From assembly GCA_963756455.1 (NCBI GenBank), contig CAVWNC010000004.1, positions 1,984,001-2,048,000 of the forward strand: DNA of 64,000 bases, read 5' to 3'. A program made the translations under genes and the position numbers. This DNA is from DASQPA01 sp963756455 (GTDB lineage: Bacteria; Acidobacteriota; Thermoanaerobaculia; Multivoradales; UBA5704). The notes under the pieces are model-generated. The model worked only from the letters and a program-made list of their open reading frames with translations, was not told the DNA's origin and did no database searches. Position 1 is the first letter of the stretch. Every line of letters starts with the position of its first letter. Shown here one piece after another: positions 1 to 10,860 of this stretch.

Positions 1-336
1 CCGTTCAGGGCTCCCCAAGTACTTTTTTAGTTGTACATATTCGGTCGAGATCTCGGCGATAACCGAATCTTTTCGGGCTAACTTGTTTTCTAGCTGCTGT
101 ACTTTATCGGTCAGTTGCTTTTCGCGTTGCGAGGTTCCAGAGCCCGCAGTCGCTTCGAAGGCGCCGGCCAGGTTTTCGAAGACCTGCCGCTGCCACTGGT
201 AGAAGACGCTGGGCTGGAGCTTGTACTCGTCACAGAGGTCTGAGACGGGGACCTTGTCGACCAGATGGCGGCGCAGGATGGCGACCTTCTGCTCGGTATC
301 GAACCGACGGCGGGAACGCTTGGACTCTTGGGACAT
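1..336 (-). CDS. IS transposase OrfA-like HTH protein (3' truncated)
   Basis: Translating the minus strand from ATG at 336 gives 112 residues without a stop up to the window edge. The start is MSQESKRSRRRFDTEQKVAI, followed by a helix-turn-helix stretch containing LCDEYKLQPSVFYQWQRQ. This is the pattern of the HTH_Tnp_1 (transposase_8) family that forms OrfA of IS3-like elements and binds the IS ends. The last 40 residues form a charged heptad-like helix (QLTDKVQQLENKLARKD), the usual OrfA leucine-zipper region. AAGGAG lies six bases before the ATG. The catalytic DDE subunit would be expected further left. The same bases read in another frame give a serine-rich open frame, which I treat as a shadow. 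Confidence 0.75.
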   Translation of the reverse strand, partial: MSQESKRSRRRFDTEQKVAILRRHLVDKVPVSDLCDEYKLQPSVFYQWQRQVFENLAGAFEATAGSGTSQREKQLTDKVQQLENKLARKDSVIAEISTEYVQLKKYLGSPER

Positions 337-399
337 GAATAGCTCCTTGCCATGCGTAACATGGCGGTAGGGCCGTCATGTTCCAAGAGAACCAATACA

Positions 400-515
400 G
401 TGTTTCTACGCCGATCCGTAGTGTCTCCAGCCGAGCCGCTTGTGTCTCTACGGCCTGCCGTAGTGTCTCGCCGGCCGGTTCCCGGGTGTCGACGGGCGGC
501 CTTTGTGTCTCTACG
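400..515. repeat. Array of GTGTCTC motifs spaced about 21 bp
   Basis: GTGT begins at 400, 421, 442, 463, 486 and 505, so the spacing is 21, 21, 21, 23 and 19 bp, or two helical turns. The best copies are TGTGTCTCTACG at 441-452 and 504-515. All copies point the same way and lie just upstream of the transposase gene, which suggests a multi-site transposase-binding terminus. There are no unique spacers, so this is not a CRISPR array. Confidence 0.6.
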
Positions 516-571
516 CCCTTCGGGAAGGCGGGAAGGGCGCTCCGAGGGAGATCCCTTCCCGCGTCACGACC

Positions 572-1099
572 TTACGGCTGCTGCTGCCGAGCGCGGATTC
601 TCCCGACCTGCTCCTCGGCCCCCGGTCCCGCCGCTTCGAGGAGGGTCGCGAGGGCGTGGGGCGAGCGCACGAGCGCTTCCAGCAGGTGGAGCCCCTCGGC
701 CCAGCGCGGCTCGTAGCGGTCGAGCCAGCCGGCGACCTGCGGACCCTGCTCGCCGTAGACGGCGACGAGCGGGAACCCTTCGGCTGTGGCCTCCTCCTGG
801 ATATGGAAGAGCGGCTCGCGGTCGATCGCCGGCAGGAGGACTGCGAGGAGCCGCGCCGTTTCGAGATGCCAGAGGACGGCCACGGGCGGATCGCCGACCG
901 CGAGATCCTCCCAGATCCGGAGGATGGCGACCGCCCCCGGTCGGCCCGGCACGGGCTCGATCTTAAAGGGGCCGGCGAGCTCCGCCTCGGCCGCGGTCAG
1001 GACGTCGTCGCGCTCCCGGAGGAGGGCCAGGTAGGAGGGGGAGAAGGCGTTGTCGAGGGAGGGGGTGGACGGACTGGTACTATGACGGGAGCTGCGCAT
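572..1099 (-). CDS. Hypothetical protein, 175 aa
   Basis: I do not recognise the family. ATG at 1099 is preferred over the in-frame GTG at 1108 because AGGAG sits eight bases before the ATG. The protein has a Ser/Thr-rich N-terminus (MRSSRHSTSPSTPSLDNAFS) followed by a compact mixed alpha/beta region with alternating hydrophobics (PGAVAILRIWEDLAVGDPPV, ATARLLAVLLPAIDREP-like) and a C-terminal helix ending RIRARQQQP. There is no signal peptide, membrane segment or metal motif. It follows glgB in the same direction after a 286-bp gap, so it may be a separate transcript. Codon use matches the chromosomal neighbours rather than the IS. Confidence 0.55.
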   Translation of the reverse strand: MRSSRHSTSPSTPSLDNAFSPSYLALLRERDDVLTAAEAELAGPFKIEPVPGRPGAVAILRIWEDLAVGDPPVAVLWHLETARLLAVLLPAIDREPLFHIQEEATAEGFPLVAVYGEQGPQVAGWLDRYEPRWAEGLHLLEALVRSPHALATLLEAAGPGAEEQVGRIRARQQQP

Positions 1100-1242
1100 G
1101 AGGTGCACTCCTCTGCGTGGTCAGGGGCCGGTTCGAGTTCGCAGCTCGGGCCGGTCCCGCTTGGTTTGGACGGGAGGACGATCCTCCCGATGCGGAAGAC
1201 GTTAGCAGGAATGGGGCGGGAGGGCAAGGGGGAGAGCGAACA

Positions 1243-1337
1243 ATGAAGATCGAGGACGGGGCTACGCCCGCCGAGCGGTTGGCGGAGGCGGAGCGGAGGA
1301 TCGAGGCGGCTCGTGTACAAAAACGAGCCAGATTTTT
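1243..1337 (+). other. Possible 5' gene remnant followed by terminator-like hairpin
   Basis: An ATG at 1243, with GGGGGAG upstream, begins a short frame starting MKIEDGATPAERLAEAERR. This resembles the amphipathic N-terminus of some leucine-rich-repeat proteins, but the similarity stops after about 25 codons. A 7-bp stem (1308-1314 with 1323-1329) followed by TTTTT at 1333-1337 then looks like an intrinsic terminator on the plus strand. No plus-strand gene follows. It could be a gene remnant or chance; nothing else is seen in the gap between glgB and the hypothetical gene. Confidence 0.25.
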
Positions 1338-1385
1338 CCCAAGGAGAAGACCTCGTCGGTTTGAGGAGCGCCGTCGCCCTCAACC

Positions 1386-3476
1386 TCACTCCGCGCGATC
1401 CGGCTCCCCCGCCGCTGCCGATTCCGCCGGCATGAGAAAAATCGCCCCGAGCGCCGGCAACGTCAAAGTCAGCGAAAACGCCCGCCCATGGTACGGGTTC
1501 GCCGCCGCCTCGACGCCACCATCATTCCCCTCCCCCAAGCCGCCATAGACCGCCGCGTCGCTATTGAGAATCTCGCGCCAGAATCCGCCAGACGGGGCTC
1601 CGATCTCATAGCCGTAGCGGGGAACCGGAGTGAAGTTCAACACGATCAAAAGCGGCCGGCTCCCAACCTTTCCCTTGCGGAGGAGGGCGAGGATGCTCTT
1701 CTCCGCGTCGCTGCAGTCGATCCACTCGAAGCCCTCGGGGGCGCAGTCGAGCTCGTGGAAGGCGGGCTCCTCGCGGTACAGCCGGTTTAAATCCGCAAGC
1801 CAGCGCTGCAACCCCGCGTGGCCCGGGTCGTCCAGAAGATGCCAATCGAGACTCCCGTCGTGGTTCCACTCGCGGGACTGGCCGAGCTCGGCGCCCATGA
1901 AGAGGAGTTTCTTGCCCGGCTGGGCGAACATGTAGGCGTAGAGAAGTCTCAGGCTCGCGAGCTTCTGCTCGGCGGTTCCCGCCATCTTGCCGTAGAGCGA
2001 GCCCTTGCCGTGGACGACCTCGTCGTGTGAGAGCGGCAGCACGAAATTCTCGGCGAAGGCGTAGACAATCCGGAAGGTGAGCAGGTTGTGGCGGAACTTC
2101 CGGTGGATGGGATCGAGCGCCATGTACTCCAGGGTGTCATGCATCCAGCCCATGTCCCACTTGAAGCCGAATCCCAGCCCGCCGACGTAGGCTGGCCGCG
2201 ACACCATGGGCCAGGCGGTCGACTCCTCGGCGATCACCTGGACGTCGGGATGGATCTCGTAGATCCGCTCGTTCAAGGCGCGCAGAAAAGCGATCGATTC
2301 GAGGTTCTCCCGGCCACCGTGCTCGTTGGGAATCCATTCGCCGGCCTTCCGCGAATAGTCGAGGTAGAGCATGGAGGCGACCGCGTCCACCCGCAGAGCG
2401 TCGGCGTGATAGACGCCGAGCCAGAAGAGGGCGCTGCTGCCCAGGAAGCTCCGCACCTCGGTCCGGCCGTAATTGAAAATGTAGCTGCTCCAGTCGGGGT
2501 GATAGCCCTTCCGGGGATCGGCGTGCTCGAAAAGGTGAGTGCCATCGAAGAAGGCCAGGCCGTGCTCGTCGGTCGGGAAGTGGGACGGCACCCAATCCAA
2601 AATCACCCCGATCCCCTGCTGGTGGAGATAATCGATCAGATACATGAAGTCCTGCGGGGTACCGAAGCGGCTCGACGGGGCGAAATAGCCGAGCGACTGG
2701 TAGCCCCAGGAACCGAAGAACGGGTGCTCCATGACCGGCATCATCTCGACATGGGTGAAGCCCATCGTCTTCATGTGATCGGAGAGGAGCGGCGCCATCT
2801 CGCGATAGGTGAGCGAGCGGTTCCCCTCCTCCACCACCCGGCGCCAGGAACCGAGGTGAATCTCATAAATCGACATGGGCGCCGTCGTCGTGCTCCGCGC
2901 GCCACGGCCCGCCATCCACTCGGCATCCCCCCACGCGTAGTCGAGATCCCAGATCACCGAGGCCTGCCGGGGTGGCGTCTCGGCGTAGAGAGCGAAGGGA
3001 TCGGCCTTGTCCGCCCGGTAGCCGCGATAGCGGGAGACGACGTGGAACTTGTAGCGCATCCCCTTCTGGGCCGCGGGAAGGAAGATCTCCCAGAGGCCCG
3101 AGCTGCCGCGCGGGCGCATCCGGTCGGCGGTCTTGTCCCAGTCGTTCCAATCCCCGATCACCGAGACATGCTCGGCGTTCGGCGCCCAGACGGCGAAGCG
3201 GGTCCCCGCCACTCCGTCCACCCGGTCGGGGTGCGCTCCCAGCTTGTCGTAGATCTGGTAGTGGGTGCCCTCGTGGAAAAGATAGATATCCTGCTCGGTG
3301 AGCTCGTGGCTCGCGGCGGCGGTTTCGGGCGACACGGCCGGCTCTCCCTTCTTCTCGACCTGCTCTACCTGTTCTTCCTTCACGTCCTCCACCGGCTGCG
3401 GCTCGGAATCGGGCTCCGGCTCGGGCCGCTCCCACCATTGCCGCTTCCTCTTGGGATCGACAGGCTTTTCAGGCAT
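1386..3476 (-). CDS. glgB: 1,4-alpha-glucan branching enzyme (GH13)
   Basis: This enzyme cuts an alpha-1,4 glucan chain and re-attaches it as an alpha-1,6 branch during glycogen synthesis in the cytoplasm. The protein has 696 residues. A charged tail (residues 1-60, rich in Glu/Lys/Pro) precedes a CBM48 domain (about 65-180) and a GH13 barrel. Catalytic residues are visible as D364 in LRVDAV, E417 in VIAEEST and the Asp in LSHDEVVHG; the family also shows HPFFGSWGYQ and DWVPSHFP. ATG at 3476 overlaps the end of malQ by eight bases, which implies translational coupling; the open frame upstream of it belongs to malQ's other frame. It is the third gene of treS-mak > malQ > glgB. Confidence 0.96.
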   Translation of the reverse strand: MPEKPVDPKRKRQWWERPEPEPDSEPQPVEDVKEEQVEQVEKKGEPAVSPETAAASHELTEQDIYLFHEGTHYQIYDKLGAHPDRVDGVAGTRFAVWAPNAEHVSVIGDWNDWDKTADRMRPRGSSGLWEIFLPAAQKGMRYKFHVVSRYRGYRADKADPFALYAETPPRQASVIWDLDYAWGDAEWMAGRGARSTTTAPMSIYEIHLGSWRRVVEEGNRSLTYREMAPLLSDHMKTMGFTHVEMMPVMEHPFFGSWGYQSLGYFAPSSRFGTPQDFMYLIDYLHQQGIGVILDWVPSHFPTDEHGLAFFDGTHLFEHADPRKGYHPDWSSYIFNYGRTEVRSFLGSSALFWLGVYHADALRVDAVASMLYLDYSRKAGEWIPNEHGGRENLESIAFLRALNERIYEIHPDVQVIAEESTAWPMVSRPAYVGGLGFGFKWDMGWMHDTLEYMALDPIHRKFRHNLLTFRIVYAFAENFVLPLSHDEVVHGKGSLYGKMAGTAEQKLASLRLLYAYMFAQPGKKLLFMGAELGQSREWNHDGSLDWHLLDDPGHAGLQRWLADLNRLYREEPAFHELDCAPEGFEWIDCSDAEKSILALLRKGKVGSRPLLIVLNFTPVPRYGYEIGAPSGGFWREILNSDAAVYGGLGEGNDGGVEAAANPYHGRAFSLTLTLPALGAIFLMPAESAAAGEPDRAE

Positions 3477-5556
3477 GGCGCTTCCCCTCCTCGCGGAGGC
3501 CGTTGACGCCGCGGAGGGCCTCGACGACGTCCGGCCGGGTCGAGAACTCCTCGAAGCTGAGCCTCGCCTTGCGCTGCCAGTTGGGGCGCTCCACATAGGT
3601 GCCGGGGACGTTCTGCGGCTCGGTCTCCTGCCAGAGATCCTCCAGGTTGACGAGGACCATCCGCGCCGGGCTCTTCGCCAGCCAGGCGAGGCGATCGTGG
3701 AGGACGTCGCGCGCCGTCGTCGCCTCGTCGCGCGGGGTGGCCGACGGCGGCAGCTGGGCCGCCAAGCCTTCCCTCAAAGTTCGTCGGCGCTCCCGCTCCG
3801 CCTGCGCCTCTTCCGCGGTGAAGAAGCCGAGCCGCTCCAGGTCGTCGACGTCCCGGCCTTCCAGGAAGCCGCGGAAGGTCGGCATGTCGTGGGTGTTGAG
3901 GCTCGCGACCGACGCGGCCGGCGGCTCGCGGAGGTTCCCCTCGCTCCCCGGCTGGAGCTCGTACTGGACGACGTACATGCCGAGGATGCCGTGGCGGTCC
4001 ATCCCCTCGGTCACCTCGGGCGGCACGGTGCCCAGGTTCTCGCCGACGATCGCGGCCCGGTGGCGGTGGGATTCGAGCGACAGGATGGCGTAGAGCTCCT
4101 CGGCCGGATAGCGGACGTAGACCCCGTCCTTCGCCCCCATCCCCTGGGGAATCCAGAACAGCCGGTGGAGCTGCATGACGTGGTCGATGCGGAGGATGCC
4201 GGCGTGCTCCAGGTGGTGGCGCAGGCTCTCGATGAGATAGCCGTAGTGCGCTTCGCGCATCCGCTCGGGCGAGAGCGGCGGAAAGCCCCAGTTCTGCCCC
4301 TTGGTGAAGAGGGAGTCGGGCGGCGCGCCGGCCGCGGCGGCGCGGGCGAAGATGCCCGGCTCGCGCCAGACGTCGAAGGAGGCGCCGCCGACCCCGAGCG
4401 GGAGGTCGAGGTAGAGCCCCGGCCCCTGCCGCCGCGCGTCGAGGGCGAGGGCGCGCATCTGCTCCGCGGTCGCCCACTGGACGAAGAGGTGGTAGCGGCG
4501 GTCCTCCTCGTCGTAGTCGGCGGGGGCGAGAGACCCCTCGCGCAGGCGCTCCGGCCAGCTCGGCCAGGCCTCGCCCCGCCGGTCGCCGACGGCGCGGAAG
4601 GCGGCGTAGATCTCGACCTCGGGTTTCGAGTCCAGAAAGCTCTCGAACTCCTCCCGCCGTCTGGAGGGACGGGAGAAGAAGCGGTGCGCCATCTCCTCGA
4701 AGACCCGGCGCTTGGCGATCATCAGCTCCCGGTAGTCGACTTGCGACTTCCCGCGCAGGAGGTCGATCTCGCGGCGGAACTCGGGCGACTCGGCGAGACG
4801 CTCCGCCGCCGCCGACTCCTCGAATTCCGGCAGCCCCCGAGGATCCAGATAGATCTCGTTCCAGAAGAGACGCGAGGCCGGGGCGTAGGGGCTGGGCTCG
4901 AAGGGCTCGTCCAGGAAGGCGGCGAGGAGGGGGAGGGTGGCGACGACCCCGCCGCCGAGCGACGCGACCCACTTCGAGAGGACGTCCAGGTCGGCGAGGT
5001 CGCCGGCGCCCCAGCTCCGCCTCGTGCGCAGAGCATAGAGGGGGAGGAAGACTCCCCAGATCGGGCTTCCCTCGGCGCCGAAGGCGCGGCGGGGAGCGCA
5101 GATCACCATCGCCTCCGCCGCCCGCCCGGCGGTCGCCAGGCGAAGGTGGTGGTAGCCCAGGGGGAGCCGCTCGGGGAGGGTGAGCCGGAGACGGCCGTCG
5201 GTGCCCTGGGGGAGCGCCGCCGGCTCGAAGGACCAGCCGCGCCGGCCGCCGTCCTCCAGGTCGACATGGCAGGCGAGCGAGCTGCCGTCCTCCGGTCCAA
5301 GCCGGAGGTCGAGCTCCGGGGGACCGCCTTCCCAGGCGACGACGACCGGCTCGATCAGCTGGCCGGCGAGCTCCGCCCGGCGCTCCTTCAAGGCCTCCGC
5401 CACGTCCGCCCTGCCTTCGATGGGAGCCTCCAGGGCGGCGAGGATGGCGAGGAGCGATTCCGCGGTCGCCTCGCGGTACTGCCCCAGGGCGTCGTGGTAG
5501 GCGGTCTGGACGCCATAGAGTCCGGCCAGCTCCTTCAAGTCGTCGTCGCTGTTCAC
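3469..5556 (-). CDS. malQ: 4-alpha-glucanotransferase (amylomaltase, GH77)
   Basis: Amylomaltase transfers alpha-1,4 glucan segments between maltooligosaccharides in the cytoplasm. The protein has 695 residues. The GH77 core begins around SPIWGVFLPLYALRTRRSWG and carries LRIDHVMQLHRLFW (nucleophile Asp), IVGENLGTVPPEV (acid/base Glu) and NTHDMPTFRGF (third Asp). An N-terminal beta-rich region of about 150 residues precedes the barrel, as in the longer proteobacterial-type MalQ. Its start lies nine bases after the treS-maltokinase stop, and its end overlaps glgB. In this context it would recycle short maltodextrins made or used by the treS/glgB branch. Confidence 0.95.
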   Translation of the reverse strand: MNSDDDLKELAGLYGVQTAYHDALGQYREATAESLLAILAALEAPIEGRADVAEALKERRAELAGQLIEPVVVAWEGGPPELDLRLGPEDGSSLACHVDLEDGGRRGWSFEPAALPQGTDGRLRLTLPERLPLGYHHLRLATAGRAAEAMVICAPRRAFGAEGSPIWGVFLPLYALRTRRSWGAGDLADLDVLSKWVASLGGGVVATLPLLAAFLDEPFEPSPYAPASRLFWNEIYLDPRGLPEFEESAAAERLAESPEFRREIDLLRGKSQVDYRELMIAKRRVFEEMAHRFFSRPSRRREEFESFLDSKPEVEIYAAFRAVGDRRGEAWPSWPERLREGSLAPADYDEEDRRYHLFVQWATAEQMRALALDARRQGPGLYLDLPLGVGGASFDVWREPGIFARAAAAGAPPDSLFTKGQNWGFPPLSPERMREAHYGYLIESLRHHLEHAGILRIDHVMQLHRLFWIPQGMGAKDGVYVRYPAEELYAILSLESHRHRAAIVGENLGTVPPEVTEGMDRHGILGMYVVQYELQPGSEGNLREPPAASVASLNTHDMPTFRGFLEGRDVDDLERLGFFTAEEAQAERERRRTLREGLAAQLPPSATPRDEATTARDVLHDRLAWLAKSPARMVLVNLEDLWQETEPQNVPGTYVERPNWQRKARLSFEEFSTRPDVVEALRGVNGLREEGKRHA

Positions 5557-5565
5557 ATCGGCTCC

Positions 5566-9081
<3,516 letters not shown>

Positions 9082-9108
9082 CCTCGATCCCTCTCTCCGC
9101 CGTTTTGC

Positions 9109-9300
9109 AGATCCCCTGCCACCTTGAGGGGGCTCCTGTTTACCAGATTGAGGGCGGAGTGGCAAAGCCGGCGGGGAAAACGGGGCGGGATTCTAGGCGC
9201 GGGGGGACCTCTGCCAGGGCGATGCCAGGGGCGCCGGTACCTGCTGTCTGCGGTGGTCGTAGCGCCCCCACCCGTGGGGGGCGTCGAGGCGGATCTGAGG
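9109..9300. repeat. Dispersed intergenic repeat, copy A, with GC-rich hairpin
   Basis: The stretch from about 9109 to 9194 matches 10734-10813 almost base for base (core: CAGATTGAGGGCGGAGTGGC, then AAAGCC). After a 56-bp segment found only in this copy, the match resumes at GCGGTGGTCGTAGC and a hairpin at about 9262-9284 (GCCCCCAC paired with GTGGGGGGC). The hairpin in copy B has different bases but still pairs. This element fills most of the 308-bp gap between the small TIR-linked gene and treS; nothing else coding is seen there. Confidence 0.7.
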
Positions 9301-9389
9301 CTGAGTTGCCTCAATCGCCCGCCGGGCCGAAAGAGGGCCAATGATGTCCCCGGAAGTCCTGCGGCGGCCCGCGCTGTCCGCCATGCCTT

Positions 9390-9707
9390 TCACTTAGCGA
9401 TTTCCCTATAGATCTGACTTACGCTTAGCTCAGTCCAGTTCGTGCCGTCATCAATGGTATTCAGCCTGGTCCAGCTTGTCTCCTCAATGTTGCGCGCAAG
9501 CTGCCGCATCATCATGACTTTCTCTTCGTCGCTCCGCTCTTTGAGGTCAGCGATTAGAACTATCCGTTTAGCAGTAGCCTCAACCGATTGAAAGCAATTT
9601 CTAGATGCCCTGAGTTTTTCTATCAAAGGGTAAATAAACTCACGGCTCTTGAAGTATGTATAAACAGCGAAAGCAGGCTGAAAAGTGAGGAGAGACCAAA
9701 CACCCAC
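9390..9707 (-). CDS. Small membrane-anchored protein next to TIR gene
   Basis: No family is recognised. The frame gives 105 residues: a hydrophobic N-terminal segment (VWSLLTFQPAFAVYTYF) and then a charged helical region (YPLIEKLRASRNCF, RSDEEKVMMMRQLARNIEE), so a membrane anchor with a cytosolic coiled coil. The listed start is a GTG without a ribosome site. An ATG at 9724 (MNSVTEWVFG) has GAGG six bases upstream but is in another frame, so a single-base frameshift or sequencing error near 9700 is possible. The gene lies downstream of the TIR gene in the same direction, and both have lower GC than the flanks. I infer a two-gene cassette, not proven. Confidence 0.5.
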   Translation of the reverse strand: MGVWSLLTFQPAFAVYTYFKSREFIYPLIEKLRASRNCFQSVEATAKRIVLIADLKERSDEEKVMMMRQLARNIEETSWTRLNTIDDGTNWTELSVSQIYREIAK

Positions 9708-9788
9708 TCAGTGACAGAATTCATAAGATCCTCGCTTAGAAGGTGCCACTCGTTCTTCCACAGTCCTGCGCCTCATTCTGCAGTTAGC

Positions 9789-10460
9789 TCAGCGGCGTTC
9801 TCGGTTCAAGCAGCGTCTAAGGCCATCCAGGAATCCAAACTTGGTTGCTACTTCTACGAGCTTTTCTTCGGTCCTAATCGCAATCGTCTCCCGCGGGCGG
9901 TGTACGGTCACGTTCTCGTAATCTTGTTGTGCGCGTTCGCGGGCCTCCGGCCTAAGCACATCCTTAAGGTATCGACAGAGCAAATCATCTGACCAAGTAG
10001 CAATGTCGGTCGGTATTTCGACGCCTACATCGATCCAAAGCCGACCAGGCATCTGCCTGTTTGTCTCGAGCGCCAGTAGTAAACGTCTCAGTCCAATTTC
10101 GTAATCTGGAAATAGATCTGCCCAATGTAGCTGCGTCAACTTTGCGTGTGTTGGATAGCATTCTTCCAACCGAACCGGAATCAGGAAGCGTTCATCGACT
10201 GGCATTGTATCCAATGTTTCAAGAGCTACCACCAGTTCGCTCTGTACGAACCCCCTTTTATTGATTGAATGGGTGGAGAGTAGGGCGATAAATTGTTTGC
10301 AGGTTCGTATTTCTTCTGTGATCCGGCGAGCCCAGTCGTCCCCTGGTACCAGATCCTCTATATCCAGCCAAGGGGCATGCCCTGCCGCCACCAAGGCACG
10401 ATAGAGTTGGCGCGCTGCCTCAACGTCTTTACGAGCGTAGCCTATGAAGGTTCGCCTCAT
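9789..10460 (-). CDS. TIR-domain protein, 223 aa (putative NADase effector)
   Basis: The N-terminal 130 residues form a bacterial TIR domain: RRTFIGYARKD at the start, PWLDIEDLVPGDDWARRI as the second conserved block, and FVQSELVVAL with E75 at the usual catalytic glutamate of NAD-cleaving TIR proteins. The remaining 90 residues (DVGVEIPTDIATWSDDLLCR onward) are an unrecognised C-terminal domain, possibly a sensor or oligomerisation part. There is no signal peptide. GAGG lies nine bases before the ATG at 10460. Base composition is less GC-rich than the chromosome, suggesting transfer. Such TIR proteins often act in abortive anti-phage defence by depleting NAD+; that role is inferred from the family. 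Confidence 0.8.
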   Translation of the reverse strand: MRRTFIGYARKDVEAARQLYRALVAAGHAPWLDIEDLVPGDDWARRITEEIRTCKQFIALLSTHSINKRGFVQSELVVALETLDTMPVDERFLIPVRLEECYPTHAKLTQLHWADLFPDYEIGLRRLLLALETNRQMPGRLWIDVGVEIPTDIATWSDDLLCRYLKDVLRPEARERAQQDYENVTVHRPRETIAIRTEEKLVEVATKFGFLDGLRRCLNRERR

Positions 10461-10549
10461 CGCTCAATCCTCAGCCAAGCAACAGAGAAGTGTGGTACTG
10501 GACAGGGAGATCCTCGAATGAGGATAACCCAACCTCTTGATTCATAGCC

Positions 10550-10749
10550 TTAGTGTAGCAGGTCGAGAAAGACCGGCTCGTCTGCGGCCGCAGACCCTGC
10601 CGGGACGGCTGTCGCGGCGGCCCAATTGTCACGGCCTAGCGAGACGAACCGCTCGTCCGCCAGTAGATCCTTCTGGAGACGGTTATTGGTGTCGAGTGTG
10701 CCCACCGGCCTTCCCTTGCGTGAGCCGACACGGAGATCTCTGCCACCCC
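10550..10749 (-). pseudogene. C-terminal remnant of an unidentified gene
   Basis: Minus-strand translation gives GRDLRVGSRKGRPVGTLD, then NNRLQKDLLADERFVSLGRD and NWAAATAV, ending FLDLLH and a TAA at 10550-10552. The amino-acid composition and GC-rich third positions look like real coding sequence, but there is no start: the frame runs upstream directly into repeat copy B. I read this as the 3' end of a gene lost when the repeat/TIR region formed. The parent family is not recognised. It occupies most of the 350-bp gap between the TIR gene and the AraC gene. Confidence 0.45.
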
Positions 10750-10860
10750 GGGGGGCAGTTCACCAGATTGAGGGCGGAGTGGCAAAGCCGCGGGGGAAAA
10801 CGGGGCGGGATTCAGCGGTGGTCGTAGCTCCCCCAACCTTGGGGGACGCTGAGGCGGGCT
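10734..10860. repeat. Dispersed intergenic repeat, copy B, overlapping araC 3' end
   Basis: This copy matches 9109-9194 closely and continues into GCGGTGGTCGTAGC and a hairpin (TCCCCCAA paired with TTGGGGGA, about 10829-10846). Compared with copy A the stem bases change on both sides but stay complementary. The last 13 codons of the AraC-type gene (encoding LSVPQGWGSYDHR) lie inside this repeat; the same frame in copy A reads LDAPHGWGRYDHR. Confidence 0.7.

Larger units (their letters stand above)
1..515. mobile_element. Insertion sequence, one end (truncated by window edge)
   Basis: The segment holds a transposase OrfA-type gene reading out of the window and, between its start codon and the next gene, a non-coding array of GTGTCTC-like motifs about 21 bp apart. 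Arrays of this kind next to a transposase gene usually mark an IS terminus carrying several transposase-binding sites. The exact outer boundary is unclear; I place it after the last clear motif near 515. The family is not certain, because the catalytic OrfB and the other end are outside the window. Confidence 0.6.

Noticed and set aside
400..515. CRISPR array at the window start
   Set aside because: Period is only about 21 bp and the between-motif sequence is too short and similar to be spacers; a transposase gene is adjacent.
3477..3596. Longer GlgB start
   Set aside because: The extra 40 residues are Arg/Ser-rich antisense-like sequence from the malQ coding region; the ATG at 3476 fits the family and the overlap.
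9109..10860. Integron attC sites flanking the TIR cassette
   Set aside because: No GTTRRRY core pair and no integrase; copies are too alike and direct, fitting a dispersed intergenic repeat better.
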